Positions 55,606-63,883 of a DNA stretch of 64,000 nt are shown one piece after another. Each line of letters starts with the position of its first letter. Position 1 is the first letter of the stretch. The stretch is from contig NZ_BDCC01000060.1 of the NCBI RefSeq assembly GCF_001613305.1, positions 62,001-126,000 on the forward strand, in the 5' to 3' direction. The notes below the pieces were generated by a model. The model made no database searches. It was not told the origin of the DNA and saw only the letters and a program-made list of their open reading frames with translations. The stretch is from Nocardia vaccinii NBRC 15922 (GTDB taxonomy: Bacteria; Actinomycetota; Actinomycetes; Mycobacteriales; Mycobacteriaceae). A program made the translations under genes and the position numbers.

Positions 55606-57759
55606 CTATGCGGTGACCAGTCGGTGCGCGGCGGTGGTGATATGGGGTGCGGAGATGCCGGCCGCGTCCAGCTGTTCTGTTGGGGTGCCGGAGCCGGGCA
55701 GGTCGGTGACGGCCAGGTGCGCAACCCGCGCCGGGATACCGGCGTGGGCCAGTGATGCCAGGACTGCGGCACCGAGACCGCCCTGAGGGTAATGGTCTTC
55801 GACCACGACGAGCCGTCCTGCGGTGTCGTGGGCGGCTCGGGCGAGCGTGTCCGCATCGACGGGTTTGACGCTGTAGAGATCGATCACGCGAGCAGCGATA
55901 CCGTCCACGGCGAGGGCGTCGGCCGCGGCCAGGCATTCGTGCACGGTGACACCGGCGCCGAGCAACACGACCGCATCGGTGTCACTGGCGCGCAGGACCT
56001 TGGCCCCGCCGACCGGAAAATATTCGCCGGGGTCGTACAGCACCGGGTAGGCGCCGCGGGTGGTGCGCAGGTAGCACACGCCGGGGACCTCGGCCATCGT
56101 GGCGACCAGACTGGCGGTGGCGACGGCGTCGGCCGGGTAGAGCACGGTCGAGCCGTGCACCGCTTGCAGGGCGGCGAGGTCTTCCAGGGCCATCTGGGAG
56201 GGGCCATCGGGGCCGATCTCGGTGCCGGCGTGCGATCCGCACAGTTTGATGTCGGCGCCGGAAACACCGGCCATCCGGATGAAGTCGTAGGCACGGGACA
56301 TGAATGCGGCGAATGTGGAGGCGTAGGGCACATAGCCGCGGGCGGCCAAGCCCACCGCGGCGGCGACCAATTGTTGTTCGGCGATGAACATCTCGAAGAA
56401 CCGCTCCGGGTGCGTGCGCGCGAAGCGATCCGCGCCGGTGGAGTTGCCGACTTCGGCGTCCAGGGCGACGATGTCGGGTCGCACACCGAGGGCGGCCAGC
56501 GCCTCGCCGTAGGCGGTGCGGGTCGCGACCAGGGCGCCTCGCTCGTAGCGGGGCAAGACGATCGGCGGCGCCTCGCGCACGGTGACCGGATCAGCCGGGG
56601 CGGGCGGCGGAGGGGTGGCGCGCAGATCGCGCGGCCCGCCCAGCGCGGTCACGGCGGAGGTGGCCAGCTCGGGCGGGAGCGGTTTGCCGTGCCAGCCGTT
56701 GCGGTCCTCGAGCTCGGGGACTCCCTTGCCTTTGACGGTTTTGGCGAGTACGACCGTCGGGGCCGGTACGTCACGGGCGGTCCGGAAGGCTTGCTCGATC
56801 TGGTGCAGGTCGTGGCCGTCGATGACGATCGCGTGGGCGCCGAATGCCTCGACCCGCCGCTGGTAGGCGTTGAGATCCCATTCCAGTTCGGTTGGGCCGC
56901 GCTGGCCGAGCCGGTTGACGTCCACGATCGCGGTCAGGTTGTTCAATTGGTAGTGCCCGGCTTTGTCCAGGGCTTCCCAGATCGATCCCTCGGTCATCTC
57001 GCTGTCGCCGCACAACACCCACACGTGGTAGGGCAGCCGGTCCAGTTTCGCGCCGGCCAGGGCGATGCCCACACCGTAGGGCAGACCTTGGCCCAGCGAG
57101 CCGGTGGCCACGTCCACCCACGGCAGCACTGGGGTGGGATGGCCCTGTAACCGAGACCCGAAACGGCGGAACCCGGCCACCAGTTCGGCATCGGTGATCA
57201 CGCCCGCGGCTTTGAACATCGAGTACAGCAGTGGTGAGGCATGGCCCTTGGAGAAGATCAGGTGATCGTTGCCCGGATGCTCGGGCCGAGCCCAGTCGTA
57301 GCGCAGGTGACGGGCCAGCAGCACGGCCATCAGGTCCGCGGCGGAAAGGCTGGAGGTGGGATGCCCGGAACCGGCGGCGGTGCTCGAGCGGATCGAGTCG
57401 ACCCGCAGTTGCCGGCTCAACTCCCCCAACCACCGGGCTTGCTCAGCGTCGAGCCCGGTGACCGTCGTGGTGGTGTGATGTGACGTCATTCTGCGGCGCA
57501 CCTCGTCGGGGAAGTCGTGGTAGGCGGCGGCGACTTCGTCGAGGTAGACCAGGGCGGGAAAGTCGATGACGGGTTGGTGCTCGGCCAGGAACCGGGCAGT
57601 GTGTTCGACGATGCGTTGTTCCTCGCCGGGATCGAAGCCGAGTTCGCTCAGCACGTCGGGGTCGATGACGAATTCGGATTCGGCGCTGTCGCCGCCCTCG
57701 GCGAGACGAACACGGTATTCGTGGTCGATGACGAGCTCGATAGTCAAGTGCTCGGGCAT
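55606..57759 (-). CDS. Transketolase with an extra N-terminal domain
   Basis: 717 residues. From about residue 90 it is a full transketolase: SRQLRVDSIRSSTAAGSGHP, SKGHASPLLYSMFKAAGVI, TPP motif CGDSEMTEGSIWEALDKAGH, NNLTAIVDVNRLGQRGPTEL, EQQLVAAAVGLAARGYVPY, and the C-terminal CxxE-like region. The first 89 residues (IELVIDHEYRVRLAEGGDSA; FLAEHQPVIDFPALVYLDEV; FPDEVRRRMTSHH) form a separate small domain not found in housekeeping transketolase; it may regulate or dock the enzyme. It would transfer two-carbon units in the pentose phosphate pathway. Confidence 0.92.
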   Translation of the reverse strand: MPEHLTIELVIDHEYRVRLAEGGDSAESEFVIDPDVLSELGFDPGEEQRIVEHTARFLAEHQPVIDFPALVYLDEVAAAYHDFPDEVRRRMTSHHTTTTVTGLDAEQARWLGELSRQLRVDSIRSSTAAGSGHPTSSLSAADLMAVLLARHLRYDWARPEHPGNDHLIFSKGHASPLLYSMFKAAGVITDAELVAGFRRFGSRLQGHPTPVLPWVDVATGSLGQGLPYGVGIALAGAKLDRLPYHVWVLCGDSEMTEGSIWEALDKAGHYQLNNLTAIVDVNRLGQRGPTELEWDLNAYQRRVEAFGAHAIVIDGHDLHQIEQAFRTARDVPAPTVVLAKTVKGKGVPELEDRNGWHGKPLPPELATSAVTALGGPRDLRATPPPPAPADPVTVREAPPIVLPRYERGALVATRTAYGEALAALGVRPDIVALDAEVGNSTGADRFARTHPERFFEMFIAEQQLVAAAVGLAARGYVPYASTFAAFMSRAYDFIRMAGVSGADIKLCGSHAGTEIGPDGPSQMALEDLAALQAVHGSTVLYPADAVATASLVATMAEVPGVCYLRTTRGAYPVLYDPGEYFPVGGAKVLRASDTDAVVLLGAGVTVHECLAAADALAVDGIAARVIDLYSVKPVDADTLARAAHDTAGRLVVVEDHYPQGGLGAAVLASLAHAGIPARVAHLAVTDLPGSGTPTEQLDAAGISAPHITTAAHRLVTA

Positions 57760-57991
57760 GGGGTTCGCGCTCCCTGTTCGGTGCAGATGCTCGGGTGAGG
57801 GTTGCCGGTGCTGGTGGAGTCCTCATGAGGGTGCGGTGAGGCGACGCTGCTGGTGTTGCGCGGGCGGGTGCGCCTGCACACCACAGCCGCAGCGCGCGAT
57901 CATGGCAGTACCCACACCGTCCGCGGCGGCGGCCGGGACAACCCGTCCGCGCTCGGTCACCGGGCTCGCGGTACGTCCCGGCTCACACGTT

Positions 57992-58399
57992 CTACCGGAA
58001 CCGCTCATCGATCACCTCACGCGGAAACTTCTGAGGGGTCGGATGCGTGATCAACACTCGAATGCCGTCGGGGTCGATGCCGTCGACGAAGGTGATGCCG
58101 TTGCGGGTGAAGGTGTAGGTGCTGGGATAGTGGGTGCGCAGGCGTGCTTCGATGCGGTGCAGTTCGGCTTCACTGTCGACCGACCAGACGATCTGCTCGA
58201 CACCCACATCGCCTATCTGATGCCTGGAGCGATACTTGCGTTGGCGCAGATACAACTGGAAACCGTCGGGCGCCAGGACCAGCGCGGCGTCCGGCTCACG
58301 AAGAGCCTGCGAGCACTCGAACACATCACGATAGAAACGCACAGAACGCTCCAGATCCGACACACGGATCACACACGAGGTCACGTTCACCGACCCCAT
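57992..58399 (-). CDS. VOC-family (glyoxalase-like) protein
   Basis: 135 residues with one and a half vicinal-oxygen-chelate repeats: VTSCVIRVSDLERSVRFYRD, VLAPDGFQLYLRQRKYRSRH, then VEQIVWSVDSEAELHRIEAR and GITFVDGIDPDGIRVLITH. Members are metal-dependent lyases, dioxygenases or drug-binding proteins. The ATG at 58399 is the only good start. It leads the leftward group with transketolase; no metal ligand set can be fixed without a relative. Confidence 0.85.
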   Translation of the reverse strand: MGSVNVTSCVIRVSDLERSVRFYRDVFECSQALREPDAALVLAPDGFQLYLRQRKYRSRHQIGDVGVEQIVWSVDSEAELHRIEARLRTHYPSTYTFTRNGITFVDGIDPDGIRVLITHPTPQKFPREVIDERFR

Positions 58400-58717
58400 C
58401 CGACACCACCCTTCACAACCCCGGCTCGATTTCGGCGGCTATGTTGGCCGCAGCGCCGAGTAGATACAGGCGGGATACGGGCGCTGGGCTTCGACGGCGG
58501 GCATGGTGTGCGCGGGCGGTGCAGACAACGGTGGATCCCCTCTCGGTTCGATGTCCTCGACGGGCATGCATGGCGGTGGCGTACCCCGGCCGTCAGACCA
58601 TCGGGACCAGTCGGTCCATCGCCGTCGGCGACGAGTCGGACGCCGCGGCGATACAGCCGATCCCCGACTGGCAGCCTGCACCGAGAGATCCGGTGGGGTA
58701 CCTCACCCGCCACTTAG
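58400..58717. other. Divergent intergenic stretch between VOC and ferredoxin genes
   Basis: About 320 bases, no gene with coding character. It must contain the leftward VOC promoter and the rightward ferredoxin promoter; the last part next to 58718 turns AT-rich. Confidence 0.5.
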
Positions 58718-58742
58718 TTTATACAAGAATTCGATGTATAAA
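58718..58742. promoter_or_regulatory. Inverted repeat at the ferredoxin promoter, probable Fe-S repressor operator
   Basis: TTTATACA (58718-58725) and TGTATAAA (58735-58742) form a perfect eight-base inverted repeat with nine bases between, ending seven bases before the ATG of the ferredoxin gene and overlapping the promoter or ribosome site. The adjacent SufR-like repressor is the natural ligand. Confidence 0.65.
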
Positions 58743-58749
58743 TAGGGGT

Positions 58750-59100
58750 ATGGCGTATGTGATCGGCGAGCCCTGTGTGGATGTGAAGGACCGGGCGTGT
58801 GTGGAGGAATGCCCGGTCGACTGCATCTACGTGGGCGGGCGCTCGTTGTATATCCAGCCCGACGAGTGTGTGGACTGCGGCGCGTGTGTGCCGGTGTGCC
58901 CGGTGGAGGCGATCTATTACGAGGACGACCTGCCCGCCGAGCTCGAGGTCTACCGCGACGACAACGCCGCCTTCTTCACCGAAACCCTGCCCGGCCGCGA
59001 CCAGCCACTCGGATTCCCCGGTGGCGCCACCAAACTCGGCCCGGTCGGGGTAGACACGCCGCTGGTCGCCGCGCTGCCGACACGGAGCAGCCAGCCATGA
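58750..59100 (+). CDS. fdxA: 7Fe/8Fe ferredoxin (FdxA type)
   Basis: 116 residues. The double Cys motifs ACVEECPVDCIYVGGRSLYI and CVDCGACVPVCPVEAIYYED are as in actinobacterial FdxA, with a 3Fe-4S plus a 4Fe-4S cluster; the C-terminus with DNAAFFTETLPGRDQPLGFP is typical. It delivers electrons, perhaps to the P450s of this strain. ATG at 58750, with GGGG close before. The stop overlaps the next ATG (ATGA), linking it in expression with the repressor. Confidence 0.95.
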   Translation: MAYVIGEPCVDVKDRACVEECPVDCIYVGGRSLYIQPDECVDCGACVPVCPVEAIYYEDDLPAELEVYRDDNAAFFTETLPGRDQPLGFPGGATKLGPVGVDTPLVAALPTRSSQP

Positions 59101-59828
59101 CACGCACACCGGATCCAGCCGCCACACCGGCCCGACCGCGCACCACGCCGACCGGTGCGGGCGGTGGGCGTCGTGGCGAGGTGCTCGCGGTGCTGCGTGC
59201 GTCGCCCGATGCGTTGAGCATCGTCGATATCGCCACGCGCCTGCGCCTGCATCCGAACACCGTGCGCTTCCACCTCGAGGCGCTGGTCGAGGCCGGTCAA
59301 GCCGAGCGGGTCGAACACCCGCGGACCGGGCCCGGGCGCCCACCGCAGATGTTCCGTGCCCATGCGGGCATGGATCCGGCGGGGCCTCGTAACTACCAGC
59401 TGCTCGCCGACATCCTCACCGCCCAGCTGGCCACCGACCCCGACCCGGCCGCGCGTGCGGCCGAGGCCGGGCGCGCATGGGGCCACCGGATCGCCGGCGA
59501 CATGCCCACCCCGCCGCCGAACGCCGAGCAGGCCGTGGGCGAGCTGGTGCGGGTGCTCGACGAGGTCGGATTCGACCCCGACCCGGAGAGCGGTGGTGGC
59601 GGGACGCGGATCCGGTTGCGGCACTGCCCGTTCCTGGACCTGGCCACCGCCCGCGCGAAAGTGGTGTGCCCGATCCACCTGGGCCTGATGCAGGGTGTGC
59701 TCGAGGGCCGGGATGCGCCCGTCGCGGTCGATCGGCTCGAGCCCTTCGTGACACCGGATCTATGCCTGGCCCACCTCACCACCACGACCACCGCGAGCGC
59801 GCCTACACCGACAGGATCCAAGGCGTGA
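59097..59828 (+). CDS. SufR-like transcriptional repressor with Cys cluster
   Basis: 243 residues. An N-terminal winged HTH (VLAVLRASPDALSIVDIATR, LRLHPNTVRFHLEALVEAGQ) and a C-terminal part with HCPFLDLATARAKVVCPIHL, where Cys residues could bind an Fe-S cluster, as in SufR-type iron-sulphur sensors. Coupled to the ferredoxin by ATGA. It probably binds the palindrome at 58718-58742 and adjusts ferredoxin to iron or oxidative stress. The stop overlaps a GTG start. Confidence 0.85.
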   Translation: MTRTPDPAATPARPRTTPTGAGGGRRGEVLAVLRASPDALSIVDIATRLRLHPNTVRFHLEALVEAGQAERVEHPRTGPGRPPQMFRAHAGMDPAGPRNYQLLADILTAQLATDPDPAARAAEAGRAWGHRIAGDMPTPPPNAEQAVGELVRVLDEVGFDPDPESGGGGTRIRLRHCPFLDLATARAKVVCPIHLGLMQGVLEGRDAPVAVDRLEPFVTPDLCLAHLTTTTTASAPTPTGSKA

Positions 59829-59989
59829 CCACCGCCGGGGTTGTTATCACGGCGACCGGCGTGATGGCCATCCCGGTGACTGCACCTCCGGCGCCTCCGA
59901 CGAACCGACAGCGCCACCGGGGCCAGTGCAGGGGAACCGCCATCCCATGCTCACGAGATCCGTCATCGCAGCAGAGGAGGAACATCTAA
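59825..59989 (+). CDS. Putative 54-residue protein coupled to the repressor
   Basis: GTG at 59825 overlaps the repressor stop (GTGA), and its own stop TAA overlaps the next ATG (TAATG). It has a hydrophobic start (TTAGVVITATGVMAIPVTAP) and a basic tail. The double overlap argues for real translation; the sequence itself does not show a family. Confidence 0.45.
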   Translation: MTTAGVVITATGVMAIPVTAPPAPPTNRQRHRGQCRGTAIPCSRDPSSQQRRNI

Positions 59990-60099
59990 TGGCCGACCCC
60001 GTCTATCCCGCCGCGACCCACGACATCGGTGCCCGCCGCCGCGAATTGGCCCGCCGCAGACTCGGGCAACGGCGCGGAGACAAACCCAGCTCGTCGTAG
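59989..60099 (+). CDS. Putative 36-residue basic peptide
   Basis: ATG at 59989 with a strong GAGGAGG ribosome site nine bases before. Product MADPVYPAATHDIGARRREL then ARRRLGQRRGDKPSSS, Arg-rich. The good site and the TAATG overlap make it plausible; function unknown. On the opposite strand a frame with CPACSFGVPEQEVAFVYDEL (60003-60248) competes for the same DNA. Confidence 0.45.
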   Translation: MADPVYPAATHDIGARRRELARRRLGQRRGDKPSSS

Positions 60100-60244
60100 A
60101 CGAACGCGACCTCCTGCTCAGGCACCCCGAACGAGCAAGCTGGGCAACGTTCGGGCGGGACCTGCGGGCAGGCAGCCGGCCACAGTCTGGCCCCGGACCT
60201 CGACAGAGCTGACATCCACACGCTTTGCCCTGCCCGGGTCCGGA

Positions 60245-60862
60245 TCACACGAGTTCGGGTACGCGCAGGTGCGCGAGAGCCAGCTCGAACTCACCGGTGT
60301 CGATCACCACCGCGTCGTATCGCCGACTGGCGGCAGCCCGCAACGACGCAGCTTGACCACGGGCACGAATCATCGCCGTTGCACTGTCGTATGCGGCACA
60401 CGAGACCGCACGCCCGGTCGACCGGTTGATCATCAGGCTCGCACTGCAGAATCCCTCGAGAGCTTCCATGTCCACCAGGAACTGGGACCGATACGCCTCG
60501 ACAACAGTATCGAGCCGTTGCGGCGACGTCTCCGCCCAGGCAACGCGCACGCAGGCACCGCGGCGCGAATGGTGCTCGCGATGCAGGACCGCGATCTCCC
60601 ATTCCTCTGTCCGCACGCTGCCGAACATCTCAGCGGCGCGATCACGCATCGAGCGAACCCGATCCGCGCTGGAGTGCATCGCATCCGCTGATTCCCACGC
60701 ACTGGCGGCGATGCACCGACCCTTTTGGCGATCGACCAGCAAAGAAAGACCCACACAGCCTGCGATACCATCCAACGCCGGCAACAGCTGGTCACGCACA
60801 TACGCGATCCCGGCCCCGATAGCGGAGGTCTGCGCCAGAATCGTGGTGGAACGCGCGTACAC
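60245..60862 (-). CDS. Antibiotic-biosynthesis-monooxygenase-like (dimeric alpha/beta barrel) protein
   Basis: 205 residues from the GTG at 60862 (GAAAGGGG). Two halves of the same fold: VYARSTTILAQTSAIGAGIA to SLLVDRQKGRCIAASAWESA, then VVEAYRSQFLVDMEALEGFC to SLMINRSTGRAVSCAAYDSA. Each half has the LxxxPGF.. / W.S...M pattern of ABM or EthD-like domains, which bind haem, quinones or aromatic substrates. No cofactor is needed in known ABM enzymes. Stands alone between two rightward operons. Confidence 0.75.
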   Translation of the reverse strand: MYARSTTILAQTSAIGAGIAYVRDQLLPALDGIAGCVGLSLLVDRQKGRCIAASAWESADAMHSSADRVRSMRDRAAEMFGSVRTEEWEIAVLHREHHSRRGACVRVAWAETSPQRLDTVVEAYRSQFLVDMEALEGFCSASLMINRSTGRAVSCAAYDSATAMIRARGQAASLRAAASRRYDAVVIDTGEFELALAHLRVPELV

Positions 60863-61053
60863 GATCCACCCCTTTCCGTTCGAGGGCAGCGCCCCGGCGG
60901 CACCACCGGCACCCCTTACCTTGCTCCTCCACAGGCCGACAGGCAATAGTCGGCAACAGGCATCCGCACGGTCAGTCCGATTCGCTGGTGCAATGCAATA
61001 TGAGCCTGCCGCGATGACCGACGAGATGCGTACCCACGACGGTCACATCACCG

Positions 61054-61090
61054 AAAATACGTATCAAATATCATATTGTTTTCGTATTTT
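61054..61090. promoter_or_regulatory. AT-rich inverted repeat before the Ddn-like gene
   Basis: AAAATACG (61054-61061) and CGTATTTT (61083-61090) form a perfect eight-base inverted repeat; inside lie ATACGTAT and ATATCATATT. It stands out sharply from the GC-rich surroundings and ends 19 bases before the ATG. Similar AT-rich TATCATA-type elements precede the MarR gene and the gene at 63096. Confidence 0.5.
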
Positions 61091-61109
61091 ACGGAGTAGC
61101 CTGTCACGT

Positions 61110-61553
61110 ATGGACACACATGGCTACCGCCGGATGATCAACGGATTCAACAAGGTCATCGTCGGGTTGCAACGCGCCGGGATTACCTTCGGGCAGATGC
61201 AGTTGCTCACAGTGAGGGGCCGGCGCACAGGGCAGTTGCGGACCTTCGCGATCGCGGTCAACGAACTGGACGGCGATCGATATATTTTCCAGGCGTTTCC
61301 CAAAGCCGCATGGGTCGCGAACGCCCGGGCCGCGGACACCGTGACGTTGACGCGTGGGCGGAAGTCCTCGACCGCGCGACTGGTCGAGGTCCCCGTCGAG
61401 GAGCGCCGACCCCTGCTGCGCACATTGGTGACCACCAGTCCCGCCCGGGTCGGCAAGATCTTCGTGAACTCAGGCCTGGCCGAGGCGCCCTCGCCGGATG
61501 CGATGGCCGCGGCAGCGCCCCGAATCGCGATCTTCCGCGTCGAACCGGCTTGA
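61110..61553 (+). CDS. F420-dependent nitroreductase-family (Ddn-like) oxidoreductase
   Basis: 147 residues. The pattern MLLTVRGRRTG (here MQLLTVRGRRTGQLRTFAIA), YIFQAFPKAAWVANARAADT and the ending VGKIFVNSGLAEAPSPDAM match the deazaflavin-dependent Ddn/PNPOx-like family of Mycobacteriales. They reduce quinones or nitro drugs with F420H2. Some residues normally around the cofactor tail are shifted, so activity is not certain. ATG at 61110. First gene of a rightward group with DoxX and MarR. Confidence 0.85.
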   Translation: MDTHGYRRMINGFNKVIVGLQRAGITFGQMQLLTVRGRRTGQLRTFAIAVNELDGDRYIFQAFPKAAWVANARAADTVTLTRGRKSSTARLVEVPVEERRPLLRTLVTTSPARVGKIFVNSGLAEAPSPDAMAAAAPRIAIFRVEPA

Positions 61554-61644
61554 TTCCGCCCCCTGTCCGCCGACAGCAGTCGCACGCACCGGCGGACAGG
61601 GGATCCCGGAAATCAAACCGCATCTCATTACCCGAGGAGTCCGG

Positions 61645-62016
61645 ATGTCAACCGCCCACTTGATCGTCACCCTCATCGCCATCGGCGCCAATGCCTTCTC
61701 CGGCCTCGCCGCAATCACCCGGTTCCGGCCGATCATGAAGGTGCTCGGTCCCGCTATGCAGACAGCGGGAGTCCCGCAGTCCTGGCTGGTCTTCCCGATC
61801 GGCACACTGAAAACCGCAGGCGCGGCAGGCCTTGCGATCGGTCTGCTCGGCGTGCCGCTCATCGGCACGGCGGCAGCCATCGGCCTCATCCTGTTCTTCG
61901 TCTGCGCCGCCTACACTCACATTCGAGTGAGCGACTACTCGCAGACATTCTTCGGCGCCGTGGCCTTCTTCCTCCCCCTCGCCATCGCAAGCCTGGCCCT
62001 CGGCCTGGCCACCTAG
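61645..62016 (+). CDS. DoxX-family membrane protein
   Basis: 123 residues with four hydrophobic helices (VTLIAIGANAFSGLAAITRF, around FPIGTLKTAGAAGLAIGLLG, GTAAAIGLILFFVCAAYTHI, AVAFFLPLAIASLALGLAT), and the DoxX-typical HIRVSDY between the last two. DoxX proteins take part in redox or quinone-linked membrane processes. ATG at 61645 with GAGGAG upstream. It probably works with the reductase in front. Confidence 0.85.
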   Translation: MSTAHLIVTLIAIGANAFSGLAAITRFRPIMKVLGPAMQTAGVPQSWLVFPIGTLKTAGAAGLAIGLLGVPLIGTAAAIGLILFFVCAAYTHIRVSDYSQTFFGAVAFFLPLAIASLALGLAT

Positions 62017-62057
62017 CGGCCCCCATCTGCTCGGACTCCAGCTTCCCTTGCCATCAC

Positions 62058-62069
62058 TATCATATGATA
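62058..62069. promoter_or_regulatory. Perfect 12-base palindrome before the MarR gene
   Basis: TATCATATGATA, a perfect palindrome 46 bases before the GTG of the MarR gene, in an AT-rich patch. Typical in size and place for a MarR autoregulatory operator. Confidence 0.6.
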
Positions 62070-62114
62070 CGAATATTGAATAACTAACCGCATAAGCCGT
62101 AAGGTGCGAGCCCA

Positions 62115-62597
62115 GTGACAGATCAAGCCGCGGCCAGGCGCCGCCGCCAGCTGACCAATGTCGTCAAGGACGCACTGCGTGACCTCAACATCCAGATGTC
62201 ACTGCTCAACCGGCGGCTGAGCAGCAAGGTCGAGCTGAAAGATGCCGACTGGACGTGTCTCGACCTGCTCAACCGGCAGGGGCCACTTTCCCCGAAGGAG
62301 CTGGCCCGCCGCACCGGCCTGCACCCGGCAACCCTCACCGGCGTACTCGACCGACTCGAACGCGCCGGCTGGGTTGCCCGAGAACGGGATCCACACTCCC
62401 CCGACCGCCGTGCTGTCACCGTTCGCGCCCTCCGCGAACGGAACCAGGAGCTCTACCGCACGCTCACCGGGATGAACAGGCGGATGGATGCCCTCTGCCG
62501 CGACTACAGCGAAACCGAACTCGAAGTGATCGCCGACTTCCTCCGCCGAACCGCCGAAGCCGGACACGACTCCACCGAGGAACTCGATACCGCTTAG
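62115..62597 (+). CDS. MarR-family regulator
   Basis: 160 residues from the GTG at 62115. Winged HTH: DADWTCLDLLNRQGPLSPKE, LARRTGLHPATLTGVLDRLE, then the wing ARERDPHSPDRRAVTVRAL. C-terminal dimerisation helix (YSETELEVIADFLRRTAEAG). Probably represses itself and the reductase/DoxX and NAD(P)-binding genes around, through the AT-rich palindromes, and releases them on binding an aromatic or oxidant ligand; inferred from site similarity. Confidence 0.9.
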   Translation: MTDQAAARRRRQLTNVVKDALRDLNIQMSLLNRRLSSKVELKDADWTCLDLLNRQGPLSPKELARRTGLHPATLTGVLDRLERAGWVARERDPHSPDRRAVTVRALRERNQELYRTLTGMNRRMDALCRDYSETELEVIADFLRRTAEAGHDSTEELDTA

Positions 62598-63095
62598 CCG
62601 GCCCGATCTCGCCGATTGATGTTCCAGCGCCGGCTCCTGGAACAGTCAATCCGAGAGCCGATGCCCGATAGGTGATTTCGCGAGCCATCCTCCGGCACCT
62701 ATCGTCGGCAACTTCACGCGTGCCACTCCAGGGTTCCCCCGATCAACGGCCCGCACGTCCTGTCGAACATGCCTCCGGCCACCGGCCGCGATCATCGCCG
62801 ACCTGCGCGGGCATGCACACCAACACCTCGATCCGAGTCATAGCGCCGAATCTCTCCCGAACTCGCCGGTCGAGCGCTCGACCGGCGAGTCGAGCGCCGA
62901 TCAACGACACGTCCAACCAGATAATATCTATCACATATAGTACGATTTACGGATCGTATCCGTTAGACTCGGCCCTGTGAGCACGACGCGCTATCGATCG
63001 AGCGTGCGGAGCCACCGGCCGTCGCCGGCACGGCATCGAGGCCGGCCACATGACTTCACCGGTCGGCGACTCGAAATTCATGGAAAGGCATTCAC
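62598..63095. promoter_or_regulatory. 500-base intergenic region with a 30-base perfect palindrome
   Basis: No gene is seen. At 62861-62890 the arm ACTCGCCGGTCGAGC is followed immediately by its exact reverse complement, a perfect 30-base palindrome; it could terminate transcription from the MarR gene or bind a protein. At 62920-62965 an AT-rich patch (ATATCTATCACATATAGTACG) resembles the other promoters of this cluster and should drive the gene at 63096. Confidence 0.6.
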
Positions 63096-63791
63096 ATGCG
63101 CATCGCCGTATTCGGAGCAAACGGGCCCACCGGTCGACTCGTCACCGATCAGGCATTGACGGCGGGGCACGACGTCGTCGCGGTGACACGTCGCCCGGAC
63201 GCGTTTCCGCTGCATCATGACCGACTGACCGTGGCCCGGGCCGACGTACTCGACCGAACGAAGATCGCCCCCGCTCTGGCCGGAACGGACACGGTGCTCT
63301 CGACACTCGGCGTGCCGTTCGGCAAGACTCCGGTCGTCACCTACTCTCACGGCGCCGCCAACATCATCGCGGCCATGAACCGACACGGAGTGCGGCGACT
63401 GGTCGCCGTCACCTCGAGCGCGGTCGACCCGCATCCCTACGCCGACGCCGGATTCCTGTTCAACCGCGTACTGCAGCCGTATGTGGCGAACGTGCTCGGC
63501 AAGACCGTCTACGACGACATGCGGCGAATGGAGGATCTGGTCCGCGCGAGCACCGTGGACTGGACGATCGTGCGCCCAGCCGGACTCTACGACCGGCCCG
63601 ACATCACCGCGTACCAGATTGCCGAAGGCCGCGCCGAAGGCCGTTTCACCGCGCGCACCGACCTCGCCGCCTGCCTGTTGGCGCTGGCGGACGACGACCG
63701 ATACCTGCGCAAGGCCGTCGGAGTGATCACGACCGTCGGCAACCCGAGCTTCTTCCGCATCGCGCGAAAAGAAGCATTCGCCAACCGCTGA
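63096..63791 (+). CDS. NAD(P)-binding protein, NmrA-like / atypical SDR
   Basis: 231 residues; ATG at 63096. Rossmann start MRIAVFGANGPTGRLVTDQA with GxxGxxG; VVAVTRRPDAF binds the NADP phosphate; VLSTLGVPFG and LVAVTSSAVDPHPYADAG lead to the active region, where the usual YxxxK is reduced to Y..DMRRME. These proteins act as reductases or redox sensors. Its own AT-rich promoter is related to that of the MarR gene. Confidence 0.88.
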   Translation: MRIAVFGANGPTGRLVTDQALTAGHDVVAVTRRPDAFPLHHDRLTVARADVLDRTKIAPALAGTDTVLSTLGVPFGKTPVVTYSHGAANIIAAMNRHGVRRLVAVTSSAVDPHPYADAGFLFNRVLQPYVANVLGKTVYDDMRRMEDLVRASTVDWTIVRPAGLYDRPDITAYQIAEGRAEGRFTARTDLAACLLALADDDRYLRKAVGVITTVGNPSFFRIARKEAFANR

Positions 63792-63883
63792 GCAGTGCGG
63801 GGTTCCGGACCCGGCAGGCCGCGCCAGGACGATCCGCACCACCCGACGAGATCTGATCCATCCACCCGAAAGGACCACGCACG

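Noticed and set aside
55792..57150. 452-codon rightward frame opposite transketolase
   Set aside because: Antisense shadow; transketolase motifs on the other strand are unambiguous.
57823..58008. 61-codon leftward frame after the VOC gene
   Set aside because: Overlaps the VOC end, low-complexity sequence; not enough support to list as a gene.
60003..60248. Leftward frame with CPACSFGVPEQEVAFVYDEL
   Set aside because: Has a zinc-ribbon-like look but no clear start signal and it competes with the well-supported ribosome site of the 36-codon frame; left undecided rather than listed.
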